From contig OY783204.1 of NCBI GenBank assembly GCA_963678705.1, positions 25,430,759-25,494,758 of the forward strand: DNA of 64,000 nucleotides, given 5' to 3'. The notes under the pieces were generated by a model that was given only the letters and a program-made list of their open reading frames with translations, did not search any database and was not told where the DNA came from. The translations under genes were made by a program, and so were the position numbers. How positions within the stretch are numbered: the first letter of the stretch is position 1; every line of letters starts with the position of its first letter. The stretch is from Panorpa germanica. Taxonomy: Eukaryota; Arthropoda; Insecta; Mecoptera; Panorpidae. Of this stretch, positions 23,997 through 35,540 are shown one piece after another.

Positions 23997-25778
23997 ATGA
24001 AAGCTGTTATTCTTCTAGGCCTACTCGCTGTAGGACTTGCTACAGGTTAGTATTTTATTAGTTTTATAATAAATAAACTTAGAATATGAAGTTAGAATAT
24101 GTTGACGTTTGAACTGATGTTGTCTGTTCAGAATATGATACTAAGATGACACTCAGTGCAGAAATACTTGTTTGTTACAAGAATAATTATTTAATTTCAG
24201 TCAGTGCTGGGACTGGGTCCGTGAAGCGTCTGGAGTACCATGAAGGTCAAGAATGGATGTTCTTCCCAGATGGAGAAGGCAAAGTTCATCTTATTAACCT
24301 ACTCCAAGAAGAACCTGATAGCCGATTCAATGTAAATAATGATGTCAGATTTCTTCTTTTCACAAGGTAATAAACTACTACTAATACTTAATTGTACAAT
24401 ATATCGTATGAAGACTGTGATCATAAAGAATTTCTTGACAAATAAATTACTATTTTAGACGAAATCCTACATCGGCTCAGGTCTTGAATATGAATGATGT
24501 AAATTCCTTAAGAGGATCTAACTTTAACTTCAATCATCCAACTATTACCATCTGCCACGGCTGGAACAGCAACGCAAACAGCGGAGTTAACATTAACATC
24601 AGAAATGGTAAGAAATTGAATTTTAAATATATTTCCTAAAAAAATTATCAAGGTTTAAAACCAAACTTATTACAGACTCCAACCTTAATTTTAGTATTTC
24701 TTTGGTAGATTAATAATTGAATTATATAATTGTATATTATTTAAACTTTTCATTCATTTAACATAATTATTTATTTTATTCTTACAGCATACCACGCAGT
24801 AGGTGAATTCAATGTTATTGTTATTGACTGGGCTGCAGGCGCAAACAGTTTGTACACAACATCAAGAGGAAATGTACGACAAGTTGGTCCACATGTTGGA
24901 CGATTTGTTAATTTCTTACAAGATGCTGGAGTTGATCTAAATAGACTACATATGGTTGGTCACAGTCTTGGTGCTCACATCTCAGGATTAGGAGCTGCAT
25001 CTGCTAGAGGAAGAGTCAGCAGCGTTGTTGGTCTAGATCCAGCACTTCCACTTTTCTCTGTAGGTGCTGCAAATGAACGTATCAACACAGGAAATGCAAA
25101 TTACGTAGAAATTATTCACACTAATGGAGGACTTCTTGGATTTATGGATCCCTTAGGAGATGGTGATTTCTATCCCAACGGAGGACGGTCTCAACCAGGA
25201 TGCGGAATTGACCTCGTTGGTAAATATTACACTACTTTCTTTAGAAATTAAAATAAATAATTAAAAGAGAAACAACTTTAAATGAAATTCTTTTATAGGT
25301 AACTGCGCCCATAGCCGTGCTCACGAATTCTTTGCTGATTCCGTAAGACATCACACTCGACCTTTTAGATCAACCAGATGTCAAACTTTCCAACAAATTG
25401 TCAATAATAATTGCGTTGCTTCTGGAAATCCTGCTGATATGGCTGGAATTATTGTCAATCACGGGTTAGTATTCATTCTAATATCTACTGCCTCAATTTT
25501 AAATGATATTGTCATAATATTGAAAAGACTACACGCTTTCAATAGTTTAGTTTTTCACCATAAGATCATCAGTTATTGTGGCGCTACATTAGATATTTTC
25601 ACTATTAAAATTAAAAGAATTATTTTGTAGTTCTTTATAAGTTTCTTAAAAGTATGACTAAGAATTTCTAACAGATACATATCTCTTCAAAATGTTTGTA
25701 ATGAATATTTCTTTTTTCAGTGTGAATGGAGTTTTCCATTTGACAACCGGAAGCAGTTCTCCCTTCGCTCATGGTTAA
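23997..25778 (+). CDS. Lipase L6, insect neutral lipase / phospholipase A1 family
   Basis: Complete six-exon gene, 339 aa: 23997-24045, 24201-24366, 24459-24607, 24788-25219, 25299-25464, 25721-25778. The signal peptide starts MKAVILLGLLAVGLA. Catalytic motifs: VGHSLGAH, GLDPALP, CAHSRA; the lid has seven residues (GIDLVGN). Exon 4 fuses the serine and aspartate exons, as in L5, L7 and L8. By eye it is closest to L5 (both have the VGEFNVIV and GGLLGFMDP phrases). All catalytic residues are present, so an active secreted enzyme is expected. Confidence 0.94.
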
Positions 25779-26361
25779 AACAAAAAAGGAATGGATAATT
25801 ATATATGAATGTCATACATTTACAAAACTTTTTCTTTATTATTTTATTAAATATATATAATAAACAGCTTTAAAATATGCAAACAAAATATGTTTTTTTT
25901 TTATCCATTAAACTATGTATATAAGACCTCGTTAAGTATTTTATAATCATATATAATATGTATTTGATAATGGTGTAAAACATGTCACCACAAAGAAATT
26001 AATTTATTGCAACAAGTAGAAACAATAAAAGATGATTTATAAAAAAATTATGTTTATTTTGAACCATATACAAATATATTACTATTTGTACTCACAAATT
26101 CTAAAGCGACATGTGAACAATATTTAAAAAAGTGTCACTAATAGTAAATTTCAAGTTTTTTCCATTCTTCTTACAGGTACACCTTAGAACAATACAAAAC
26201 AATAACACAAATAAAATAATAATAAAAAATAGTTGTATTGCATTACTTGAAAAGACGTGAAACTATTTTTCAAATTAATGACAATATAAATTTCGTTTAA
26301 TTTTATTATTTTAACATTTTTAATCATTATTAAGATATATAAAAATTAATTCTCGCAATAA
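25779..26361. other. Intergenic between L6 and the Tantalus-like gene (convergent)
   Basis: AT-rich; presumably holds both 3' UTRs. No ORF or repeat recognised. Confidence 0.5.
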
Positions 26362-27359
26362 TCAGTCTAGCATTTCTAACAAACTATCCATTTTATTTTT
26401 AAACTGTTCATCAGACACTTTTCTTAATTTGTATTTATTCGGAAAATGCTTTTTAACTTTTGCTACTCTCTTTTTAGATTTAATTTTATCCTTTTTTGGT
26501 ACTGGGTTCGTAAAAGTTAATGAACGATTTAATTTTCGTGGACCAAGAAAAGTGACTTTATCTAATTTTTGAAGAGGTTCCTCAAATATTGTTTCTAAAT
26601 TAATATGTGTAGACTTCAATTTCTTGTTAACTGAAAGATAATATCGCTCCGGATTCGTTTCATCAAATGCTGAAGAATATGTCCTTTTCCTTGATGAAGG
26701 TGTAGCTGTCATTTTTGGAGTACCTCTTACAGCACTTCGGAGAGTTCTTTTCGGTGGATCATCTGAGGAACTATTTGGGATGATATCTTCTTCATCAATT
26801 TTGTCTATTTCCAATGTTTCCATAAGAATTGGAAGTTCAGGTTTATTTCTAAAAAGTAATAAATAAAAATCAATTATCTTAAATATAGTAAACCATTTAT
26901 ATCTGTAAATACAATTGATTCTGTTGTATAAATAATATTTTCTTATATTTATGATAAGCAAATACTAATGCACGATCATTATTAAATGAGTTTAAATTAT
27001 ACTGAGTTAGAATTTATAGATAAGTCATCTTTCTTTTAAACCATATTTATGATTTAATACAACTTTTTAATTAACATTTGTGCTCGTATTCAGAATATAT
27101 AGCTTTCAGTATTATAAAATGAGGTTAAGTTTGATAAGTTCAAAAATACTAAGTTACCACATTTAACATCAGTAACATACCGTGTTGAATGGTGTTGAAG
27201 ATGATGGCCCATATATTCTGCCACATAATATTTTATTATTGCCCAAAATATAGTACTAATGCAATCTAGAAATATTCATTATGTCAAAAAATTTATATAT
27301 TGTAAATAAAGCAATATATTACAGAATACTAACCCTGTGGTGTCAGAAAGACTCTCCAT
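26362..27359 (-). CDS. Small basic nuclear protein with Tantalus-like motif
   Basis: Three exons, 195 aa: 27334-27359 (MESLSDTT), 27181-27255, 26362-26848. The frame stays open across both junctions, which supports the model. The protein is basic and disordered-looking, with KR-rich clusters (RKRTYSS, KKRVAKVKK) suiting a nuclear localisation signal and an SSSDDPPKRTLRS stretch. The key motif LETIFEEP, after a KKLKS segment, resembles the Tantalus domain of Drosophila tant and vertebrate PRR14, a chromatin or PcG/trxG-associated factor. The length suits a small member. The family call comes from memory of one short motif. It lies between lipases L6 and L7, on the opposite strand. Confidence 0.6.
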
Positions 27360-28594
27360 TATTTATCACTACGTCTTCTATTAAAATAATTAGATCAAGT
27401 ATAGTTATTTTTAAATAATTGACAAGCAACCAAAATCAAAGAAATGTCACATTTTAATAAGCATCGCATAACTGCAACAAGTCGAAGTTCTTCCACTGAA
27501 CTGAATATGTAAGTTTAGTGGCATCAGCGTTTCTGGCAGGCAATCTTTCAAATTACAAATCTAAATTTGAAATATTGAAGAATTTATAATAAACACAACT
27601 CAGATTTGACATCTTTTGCATACTTACTTGTTTCTTATTGTATAATTTTCTCACAAAACTACGTTAAATTTATACACTAACCATAATATTTTTATAACAA
27701 TTACAGTTTATTATTTGAATGCATGAATTCTTTCTGTTGGATTTTAACTTTACTTTTTATAAATATTGTTAAAAGACGCAGATATCATCAATGGCGATAA
27801 AATATTTCCTGTACTAGAACTAAAATTGATGCTGGATGTAAATGATGGAGATTATAGAAATTGTAAAACGGTATAATTACTATATTGAAACAGTTAAGAA
27901 AATTAATATAATGGGAGAAGGTAATAAAAACAACACCAACTGTTGTTTAAAAGGTATTTTAATAATGTAAACTTGTTAATATGTAACCTTTAGACAACTT
28001 TCATGGAATTTTCTAGCCAAGGTTCACACCTCTAGTTCCCACAGCGTTAATACAGCAAGATTTAAATCTTAGATAAATTAAATGTGTAGGCCTTCATACT
28101 CTGGCGTAGTAAAAGCAAGCATTCGTAGAAAATTTATATTCAAAGTAATATTAAATAGTATCATATGATTAAGCAAAAATAATCTATGCATCAGTTGCTC
28201 TTACTGGCGACATCTATTAAGCAGTAGCTCATTGCTGATTACGCCTATACAGATTGCAACCTAATTCACAGTCGCTTTAAGTGCGTATCAAAATATATCA
28301 ATTTGTTCACAGGATGCCTATCTATCTACAATTGTATCAGCGGACACAAATTATTTAAATTAATACATAATACTTATAAATAGATTTACAAAGATTGAAA
28401 GATACAGAAAAATACCATTAAGAGATTTAAACTATTCTACGAAACTCTAAAACAACCTTGCCTTTATCTATATATATCAATAAGTACAATAGATTGTATT
28501 CAAGATTGATAATATATAATACCGCGCAATTCAACTTTTATTGTTTAGTAACCAATATCTTCTTCAGTGCACGTGGAGTAGAGTAAGTTGAACC
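27360..28594. other. Intergenic between the Tantalus-like gene and L7
   Basis: Divergent promoter region. AT-rich, with no coding frame or repeat family recognised. Confidence 0.5.
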
Positions 28595-31028
28595 ATGCTA
28601 AGAAAAACGTTAATTCTGGTTTTGTTCTTGGAGCTTTACACAGGTAATAACATAGTCTAATCATTCAGCTATTACGGTAGAAATTTCTTATTATTTAAAT
28701 CGAAGTCATATTTGAATTTGCCGCGTTATTTATTATTAAAGATGCAAACCGTTAATTTGCTACTTTATCTACCAAAGACTATGTATATTTTATGTAAGAT
28801 ATAAAATTTAAATACGAATATATGTCTCTAATTTGCAGTTAGCACTTTTCCATTAGAGGAGTATCATGAAGGACAAAAATGGATGATGTTTCCTGATGGA
28901 GATGGTGTTCTCCACAACATAAGTTTAACAAAACCGGAATCTGATTACGAACCATTCTTCGACGTGAACTTGGATGTGAAATTTCATCTATTTACAAGGT
29001 AGTTTATCTGATTAAAAATAATCTCAGTCCAGCCTTCAGGTGTACCATTGACCTCACACTCATTTTTTAGGAGTCGATTTATTAATTTTTGATTGAAATA
29101 GTTGTCGTTAGTTTTTTTTTTAATAAATATGTAAATGTTGACGGAGATATAGCAATACAGATGTCGGCCATATTTATGACGTAACATGTCGTACTATTAA
29201 GCATTAAGTCAGTTATTTATAATATGGATAAGAATTCTGTGTTAAGTATGCTATCTCTTTCATGCTCTGTTGTACAAAAGAGTTGTTAGCGGATGTGACT
29301 TATATCTTGAACTTTTCTATAACATTAACGCGAAATTAAGACATGGTTCACAAACCCATTGCTCAATAAATCAATAATTGATATTGATTGATATTAATGT
29401 TTAGAAAGAATCCTAAGTCCGCACAAATGCTACAATTAGACAATGATGCAAGTGTGATAGATTCCAACATAAATTTCAAGCTGCCTACAATAATGGTCTC
29501 TCACGGATTCCTCAACAAAGCAGAGAGTTCAATGAATGTCAATATAAGAGATGGTAAGAAAAATTACATTTTAAATGGGCTTGTGTCCTCATTTTTTAGT
29601 GGTTGTTTTTTCAATTGTTGATTGAAATTGATGTTAATAAATGTGTATTGGCGTGTCTATTTTATTAAATATCTAAATGTTGACGGAGATATAGCAATTC
29701 AAAATTTGAATTGTAGTTTTAGCGCTAGAAATGGTCGGCCATATTTGTATGACGTGAAATGCATTTTAACGTTAGTTATTTGTTGAGTTGGTTGCTGTTG
29801 GTAGTCAAATAATTAAGTCAAGTCAAAGAATAATAAGTTTTTATGTTATTTAACCCTGTTAAGGCAGACATAATATTGAAATTTTATTGTTCCTTGAAAT
29901 AGCTGTAAATAATATCTGATATTTTGATATATAAATACATATAGCAGAGATTTACGAGCTGTAAGGTTGGCAGCAATTGTGATGTCACATGCATTTGGAA
30001 TTTGTACAACGTTGAATCCCTTTAATAATTAAAGAGAAAAAATGACTTTTTTAATTGTTAATATCTCCTGAAATATAAGGAGTTATTAAAAATATTAGGA
30101 CATTTGAGGTTCTAGTAACCCACTTTATCAATATATAGTACAGTTTTATAGAAATTAAGACATAGGACACAAGCCCTTAAAGTAGATTCATATGAATTTG
30201 AGTTCGCTAAATATCAATTTCTACATCTTGCAGCATATCTTGACACCGGCGATTACAACATCATTCTGATCGATTGGTCGAAAGGAGCATCACTAGACAC
30301 TCTGTACTTTTTCGCCCGGGAAAACGTCAAAAAGGTTGCTCCGTTTCTTGGACGGTTTATTTCTTACTTGGAACGAGTTGGATTGAACGTTAACAACCTT
30401 CATCTTGTTGGACACAGTTTGGGAGCTCATGTTGCAGGTTTAGCAGCTGCAACACTTAATGGTAGAGTTGCCAGCGTTGTTGGATTAGATCCTGCTCTCC
30501 CTTTGTTTAATCTTGACAATATATATGAACGCATTCATGTCAGCAATGCTCGATACGTCGAAATTATCCACACAAATGGTGGATTACTTGGAGTTATGCA
30601 ACCTCTTGGACATGCAGACTTTTATCCTAATGGTGGTCGTTCACAACCAGGATGCGGCACTGATCTTACAGGTAAGGTTATGTCACTAGCACTCTCTGTA
30701 TTTCATCTGAGTTTTAATCAAATCATTTTTTTGTAACAGGCAGCTGTTCACATAGTCGCGCACATAAATTCTTTGCTGAATCCATAAGATTTTTCATCAG
30801 ACCGTTTAGAGCGAATAGATGTCAAAGCTTCCAACAAATTTTGGATAAGAACTGCTATCCAACAGGGATGCCAACTGTTATGGGAGGACACATACACGGA
30901 AAGGAGTAAGTGTTTCACAAGTAAATCATCTATATTATATGGTAAAACTCTAATACTATTGTTTCTATATCAGATTGGGTGTGTACAATGTCGCAACTGG
31001 AGACAAACAACCATTTGCTTTGGGATGA
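28595..31028 (+). CDS. Lipase L7, insect neutral lipase / phospholipase A1 family
   Basis: Complete six-exon gene, 338 aa: 28595-28643, 28839-28998, 29405-29553, 30234-30671, 30740-30905, 30974-31028. The signal peptide starts MLRKTLILVLFLEL. Catalytic motifs: VGHSLGAH, GLDPALP, CSHSRA; the lid has seven residues (GTDLTGS). It has HGFLNKA where most members have HGWN, and DWSKGAS then LYFFARENVKK, both shared with L8, so L7/L8 form a subgroup. Intron 3 carries a full MITE A copy and intron 2 a diverged one, which together make up most of the gene's extra length. Confidence 0.93.
29051..29357 (+). mobile_element. Diverged MITE family A fragment in L7 intron 2
   Basis: Shares TCATTTTTTAG, the TTGACGGAGATATAGCAAT phrase and a degraded CACAAACCCA end with family A, but has lost large internal parts. 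Older than A3 in the next intron. Confidence 0.6.
29577..30176 (+). mobile_element. MITE family A, copy A3, in L7 intron 3
   Basis: A 600-bp element from GGGCTTGTGTCC to GGACACAAGCCC, lying between the L7 splice donor at 29554 and the acceptor at 30233. TTAA occurs next to both ends, two bases out on the left. Confidence 0.85.
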
Positions 31029-31081
31029 AGATTTTTAAAATGCATTGTATAAGAAAAATAAAAGTAAAATATGTCTTTGAT

Positions 31082-31344
31082 GTTATATTGTGTTTTTAAT
31101 CATATTCTTTCTCTCTATATTTATTTCTCTTTGTTTTCCTCTCTTCTTTTCATGTTACTAACAAAATTTTCCATATTTACTGCCAGGCAACGATACTTCT
31201 TTCAAAACTCTAATCAATGCTATTGTCTCAAAACAAATGGCACAACCTTTCGTACATTTCTTCCTTGTTTGAACAAAACCAGTTGTTTTTATTTTCTTCT
31301 ATATTTTTTTGCTTGGTGTAAAAAGTGTTGCGAAATTCAGGCGT
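31082..31344 (+). repeat. Direct repeat, left copy, downstream of L7
   Basis: About 263 bp beginning GTTATATTGTG, 54 bp past the L7 stop. It recurs at 31569-31842. The two copies are separated only by a fragment of MITE A. Confidence 0.8.
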
Positions 31345-31566
31345 GTCTATTTTATTAAATATCTAAATGCTGACGGAGATATAGCAATTAAAAATTTGAA
31401 TTGTAGTTTTAGCGCTAGAAATGGTCCGCCATATTTGTATGACGTGAAATGCATTTTAACGTCAATTATTTGTTGAGTAGGTCAGTGCTGTGGTATTGTT
31501 TTGTAGCTGTTGGTAGTCAAAATAATCAAGTCAAGTCAAAGAATAATAAGCTTTTATGTTATTTAA
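31341..31566 (+). mobile_element. MITE family A internal fragment (both ends missing)
   Basis: 226 bp matching the interior of family A, from GGCGTGTCTATTTTATT to TTTTATGTTATTTAA. Neither inverted terminus is present, so it did not arrive by ordinary transposition. It bridges two copies of a local direct repeat. Confidence 0.75.
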
Positions 31567-31568
31567 GA

Positions 31569-31842
31569 GTTATATTGTGTTTTTTATTAATTTCTGTATC
31601 ATATTCTTACTCTCCATAATTATTTCTCTTTGTTTTCCTCTCTCCTTTTCATGCTACTAACAAAATTTTCCATATTTACTGCCAGGCAACGATAATTCTT
31701 TCAAAACTCTAATCAATGCTATTGTCTCAAAACAAATGGCACAACCTTTCGTACATTTCTTCCTTGTTTGAACAATACCAGTTGTTTTTATTTTCTTCTA
31801 TATTTTTTCCTTAGTGTAAAAGGTGTTGCGAAATGCAGGCGT
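31569..31842 (+). repeat. Direct repeat, right copy
   Basis: About 274 bp, closely similar to 31082-31344 (for example CATATTTACTGCCAGGCAAC in both), with a short insertion near its left end and scattered differences. Confidence 0.8.
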
Positions 31843-32028
31843 TACAAATGCACACATGTTCATATGCAATATTCTATAGAATCTTAAGCAATATTTATTT
31901 AAAGATGTTCTTATATTATATTTATCACAAAGAAATGTTCTTTGTGTTCCAGTACTAATCGTGATTGGTTCATCTTTATACATGCAAGTTTTAAGCATCG
32001 AAACTTAATTCGAAAAACTAAGAATATC

Positions 32029-32035
32029 TATAAAA
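32029..32035 (+). promoter_or_regulatory. TATA box of lipase L8
   Basis: TATAAAA about 42 bp before the L8 start codon. Confidence 0.55.
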
Positions 32036-32076
32036 TCGTCTTTATGAGTATCTAAGCAAATTTCTTCTTATTAAAA

Positions 32077-35000
32077 ATGAAGATATACGTTATAATCTTC
32101 ATCTTATTTTTCGGAAGTTGTACAGGTATGTTAATTACAAATTTAATACATTTTTTAACAGGTGCTCATTTGTAGCTAGTGTCAAAACTTTGCAATTGTT
32201 TTTAAGTTATTTCCTGATAAGCTATCGGGCTCAAATTTTGCTCCCACACTCTTTATGAGTATCAATAATATATCACTAAGAAATATGTTTAAGTCTTACA
32301 GAATTCGAGAAATATGAGTTATCAAAAACGTTGTAATACTTCAACTTATACGGTTAATTTGTTTCAGCGATTTCCACGCAAATTGAGAAACCGGGTAAGT
32401 CAAATAGTACCTAAGCACCATCACTAAGAGGTTGTTAATACTATATCTGAAACGAAATTTCGAATAAACTTACTGTTTTTATAGAAAATGTATGGAAACA
32501 TAAGTTTATTTAATACACATATGTACAAACGTATGTTTCGCTTTTCAATATCCGCGTATTCATGAATCCGCGTAAGTTGAGCCCTTCCTGCACTGGGTAA
32601 TAAGTTTTTAAGCTTTTTTATTTTGATAAGTATTTTATTCCCATTTTAAACACAGTATATATCACATTATAGTAAGAAATAAAATATTACATTTAATTTT
32701 ACATGTAGTTAGGGTAATTTTAATAATAAAAGCGTGGGGCGTTCTTTATAATAATATACAATACATATAAAATTACTTTGTTATGTGAAAGAAATGCAAA
32801 CTTTTGATTTCTAAAAAAAATCTAAAGTTGCTTGCTTTGCAGTGCACAATATCAAACCCAAAGAACCAAACACAACATCAGTGGTGAACTAAAGGACAAA
32901 TTTACTTAAAATAAATTAACTTCAGGCGAATATGACCATGTTATTGGAATCGCATCAAATAAAAAATAAATTAAAAAAATAAATCTAAACGAATCGCTTA
33001 CGTAAATGTTACTTCATTATAAATAAAAAGCGATTATAGACAATGAACAGCTGTATTAACTAAACAAATATTTCGTCAGATATTTTATTTTCATTTCGTA
33101 ATTAGAAATCCATATTAAATAGTAATTGCTTAATTAATTGTAACATCATAATATTTCTAAAGAATAATAAAAAATGTTACTTACAAAATTAAATCATTTC
33201 ATTAAATCTCTTTCCTAAATTTATTTCAACCAAAATTCTCCAAAAACTGTAACTTAGCGAATAAATTCAGTTACAATTTAAAATCAGTCACGAAATTTAA
33301 AACGATTAGAGCACATCCTTCTTTTGATTTGAATTGTTATACTGCTTTATTTTGTAACTTCTTCTCTTACGTAATGCGTCAAGAATTGGACTAGTGTGAT
33401 ATTCATTTATTTGTTACACAAATGAAAAGTTACAAAATAAAGTTACGTCAAAGAAAACGTTAAAAAATAAAGTTACAATGTTTTTAATTTTTAGCCAAAT
33501 GTAGTACGATGAAAGCAGAGAAAAATGTTACCATTACCTTGAAGAAAACCGAGCATAGGACAAACGTGACTGTAAAAAACGGCCCCATAAAAATAATTAC
33601 AAACAAAACCGTTGAAATAACCTTAAATAGCACCGCGAACATACCTAAAGAATATCACCCAGGAGCAAAATGGATGCTTTTTCCTGATGAACATGGTGTT
33701 CTTCATAATATAAGTTTGGCTACTCCTAATGTGACACTCCTAACCCATCAGAGACGACTCGGGAAAGTAGAAGTTAAATTTTTCCTTTATACGAGGTAAA
33801 TTTTTCATCATATATTTTTTCTAACCTAACTTTTTGATTGTTTATTAATATTAATAATATATTTGTTTAATGTTTAGAAAAAATCCTGATGATCCGCAAT
33901 TGATGTTGATGTTTAACAATAAAAATCTTTCTAATTCTAATATTGACTTTTCTCATCCTACTGTTTTTATTATTCATGGATTTTTAAGCAGTGCTCGTAG
34001 CTTCCTAAATAAGGATATCCGTGAGGGTAAGATTAGTAATGTGTTATTTGTGTTGCAATAACATTAGGCGTAGAAGAATTAATATATTGATAACTTGTAT
34101 GTTTTCTACATTATTTTGCGGAGATAAATTATTATTATATTGTTTATAGCATTCCTATCTACTGGCGATTACAATATTATTGTGGTTGACTGGTCTAAAG
34201 GGGCATCGGGCAGTACGCTTTACTTCTTCGCAAGACAAAACGTCAAAAAAGTTGGACCAATTGTTGGACGTTTCATATCATTTTTAAATAGAAAAGGCTT
34301 AAATTTGAATAAAGTTCATATTACTGGGCATAGTTTGGGGGCTCATATAGCAGGTCTTGCTGCAGCTACACTAAAAGGTCGTGTTGCAAGCGTAATTGGT
34401 TTAGACCCAGCTCTTCCACTATTCAACTATAAGGACAAAAAACAACGAATTGATGGAAGTAATGCACAATATGTCGAAATTATACATACAAATGGTGGTT
34501 GTTTGGGAATGAGAGAACCAATTGGACATGCTGATTTCTACCCTAATGGAGGTGGTAAACAACCTGGATGCGGTTTAGATCTTGCTGGTAAGAATTTTTT
34601 ACGAATTTTAAAATGAAAATTTGTTTTTAATGGGTATGGAATTTTTTGTTCATAGGAAGCTGCTCTCATACTCGTTCCCATCAATATTTCGCTGATTCTA
34701 TAAGGCACGCAAACCAATATGCTGGAAAACGATGCCAGAATTATCAGGAAATTTTGGATAGTTCATGTTCTGCTAAAGGCCGACCAATTATCATGGGAGG
34801 AACTCTTCAAAGAAAACCGTTAGTATAATTTCAGAAATGGGCTTGTGTCCTCATTTTTTAGTGGTCGATTTTTCAATTGTTGATTGAAATTGATGTTAAT
34901 AAATGTGTATTGGCGTGTCATTTTATTAAATATCTAAATATTGACGGAGATATAGCAATTAAAAATTTGAATTGTAGTTTTAGCGCTAGAAATGGTCGGC

Positions 35001-35540
35001 CAATTGTATGACGTGAAATGCATTTTAACGTTAGTTATTTGCTGAGTAGGTCAGTGCTATGGTAATGTTTTGTAGCTGTTGGTAGTCGAAATAATCAAGT
35101 CAAGTCAAAGAATAATAAGTTTTTATTTTATTTAACCCTGTTACGGCAGACATAATATTGAAATTTTATTATTCCTTGAAATAGCTGTGATATTTTGATA
35201 TATAAATACATATAGCAGAGATTTATGAGCTGTAAGGTTGGCAGCGTTTCTGATGTCACTTGCATTTGGAATGTTGTACAACGTTGAATCCCTTTAATAA
35301 TTAAAGAGAAAAAATGACTTTTTTAATTGTTAATATCTCCTGAAATATAAGAAGTTATTAAAAAACAATTGGACATTTGAGGTTCTAGTAACCAACTTTA
35401 TCAATATATAGTACAGTTTTATAGAAATTAAGTCATAGGACACAAGCCCATAGCGCTATTTATTGCCTTACATTTCGACAGTGTAACTATTCTTTCTTTT
35501 TTCAATTTACAGACCAGGTATATACTACGTTAATGTGTAA
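32077..35540 (+). CDS. Lipase L8, with glycosylation-rich N-terminal insert
   Basis: Seven-exon gene, 384 aa: 32077-32125, 32368-32394, 33495-33795, 33878-34026, 34150-34587, 34656-34818, 35513-35540. The signal peptide starts MKIYVIIFILFFG. A 27-bp micro-exon and an enlarged exon 3 add about 45 residues before the conserved KWMLFPD motif. This region is rich in N-glycosylation sequons (NVT twice, NKT, NST, then NIS and NVT). Catalytic motifs: TGHSLGAH, GLDPALP, CSHTRS; the lid has seven residues (GLDLAGS). The last exon is very short, ending YYVNV, without the PFA-x-G ending of its relatives. The micro-exon is the least certain exon; leaving it out also keeps the frame. Intron 6 holds MITE A4. 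A sister of L7. Confidence 0.85.
34839..35449 (+). mobile_element. MITE family A, copy A4, in L8 intron 6
   Basis: A 611-bp element, GGGCTTGTGTCC to GGACACAAGCCC, lying between the last two exons of L8 and accounting for most of that intron. Confidence 0.85.
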
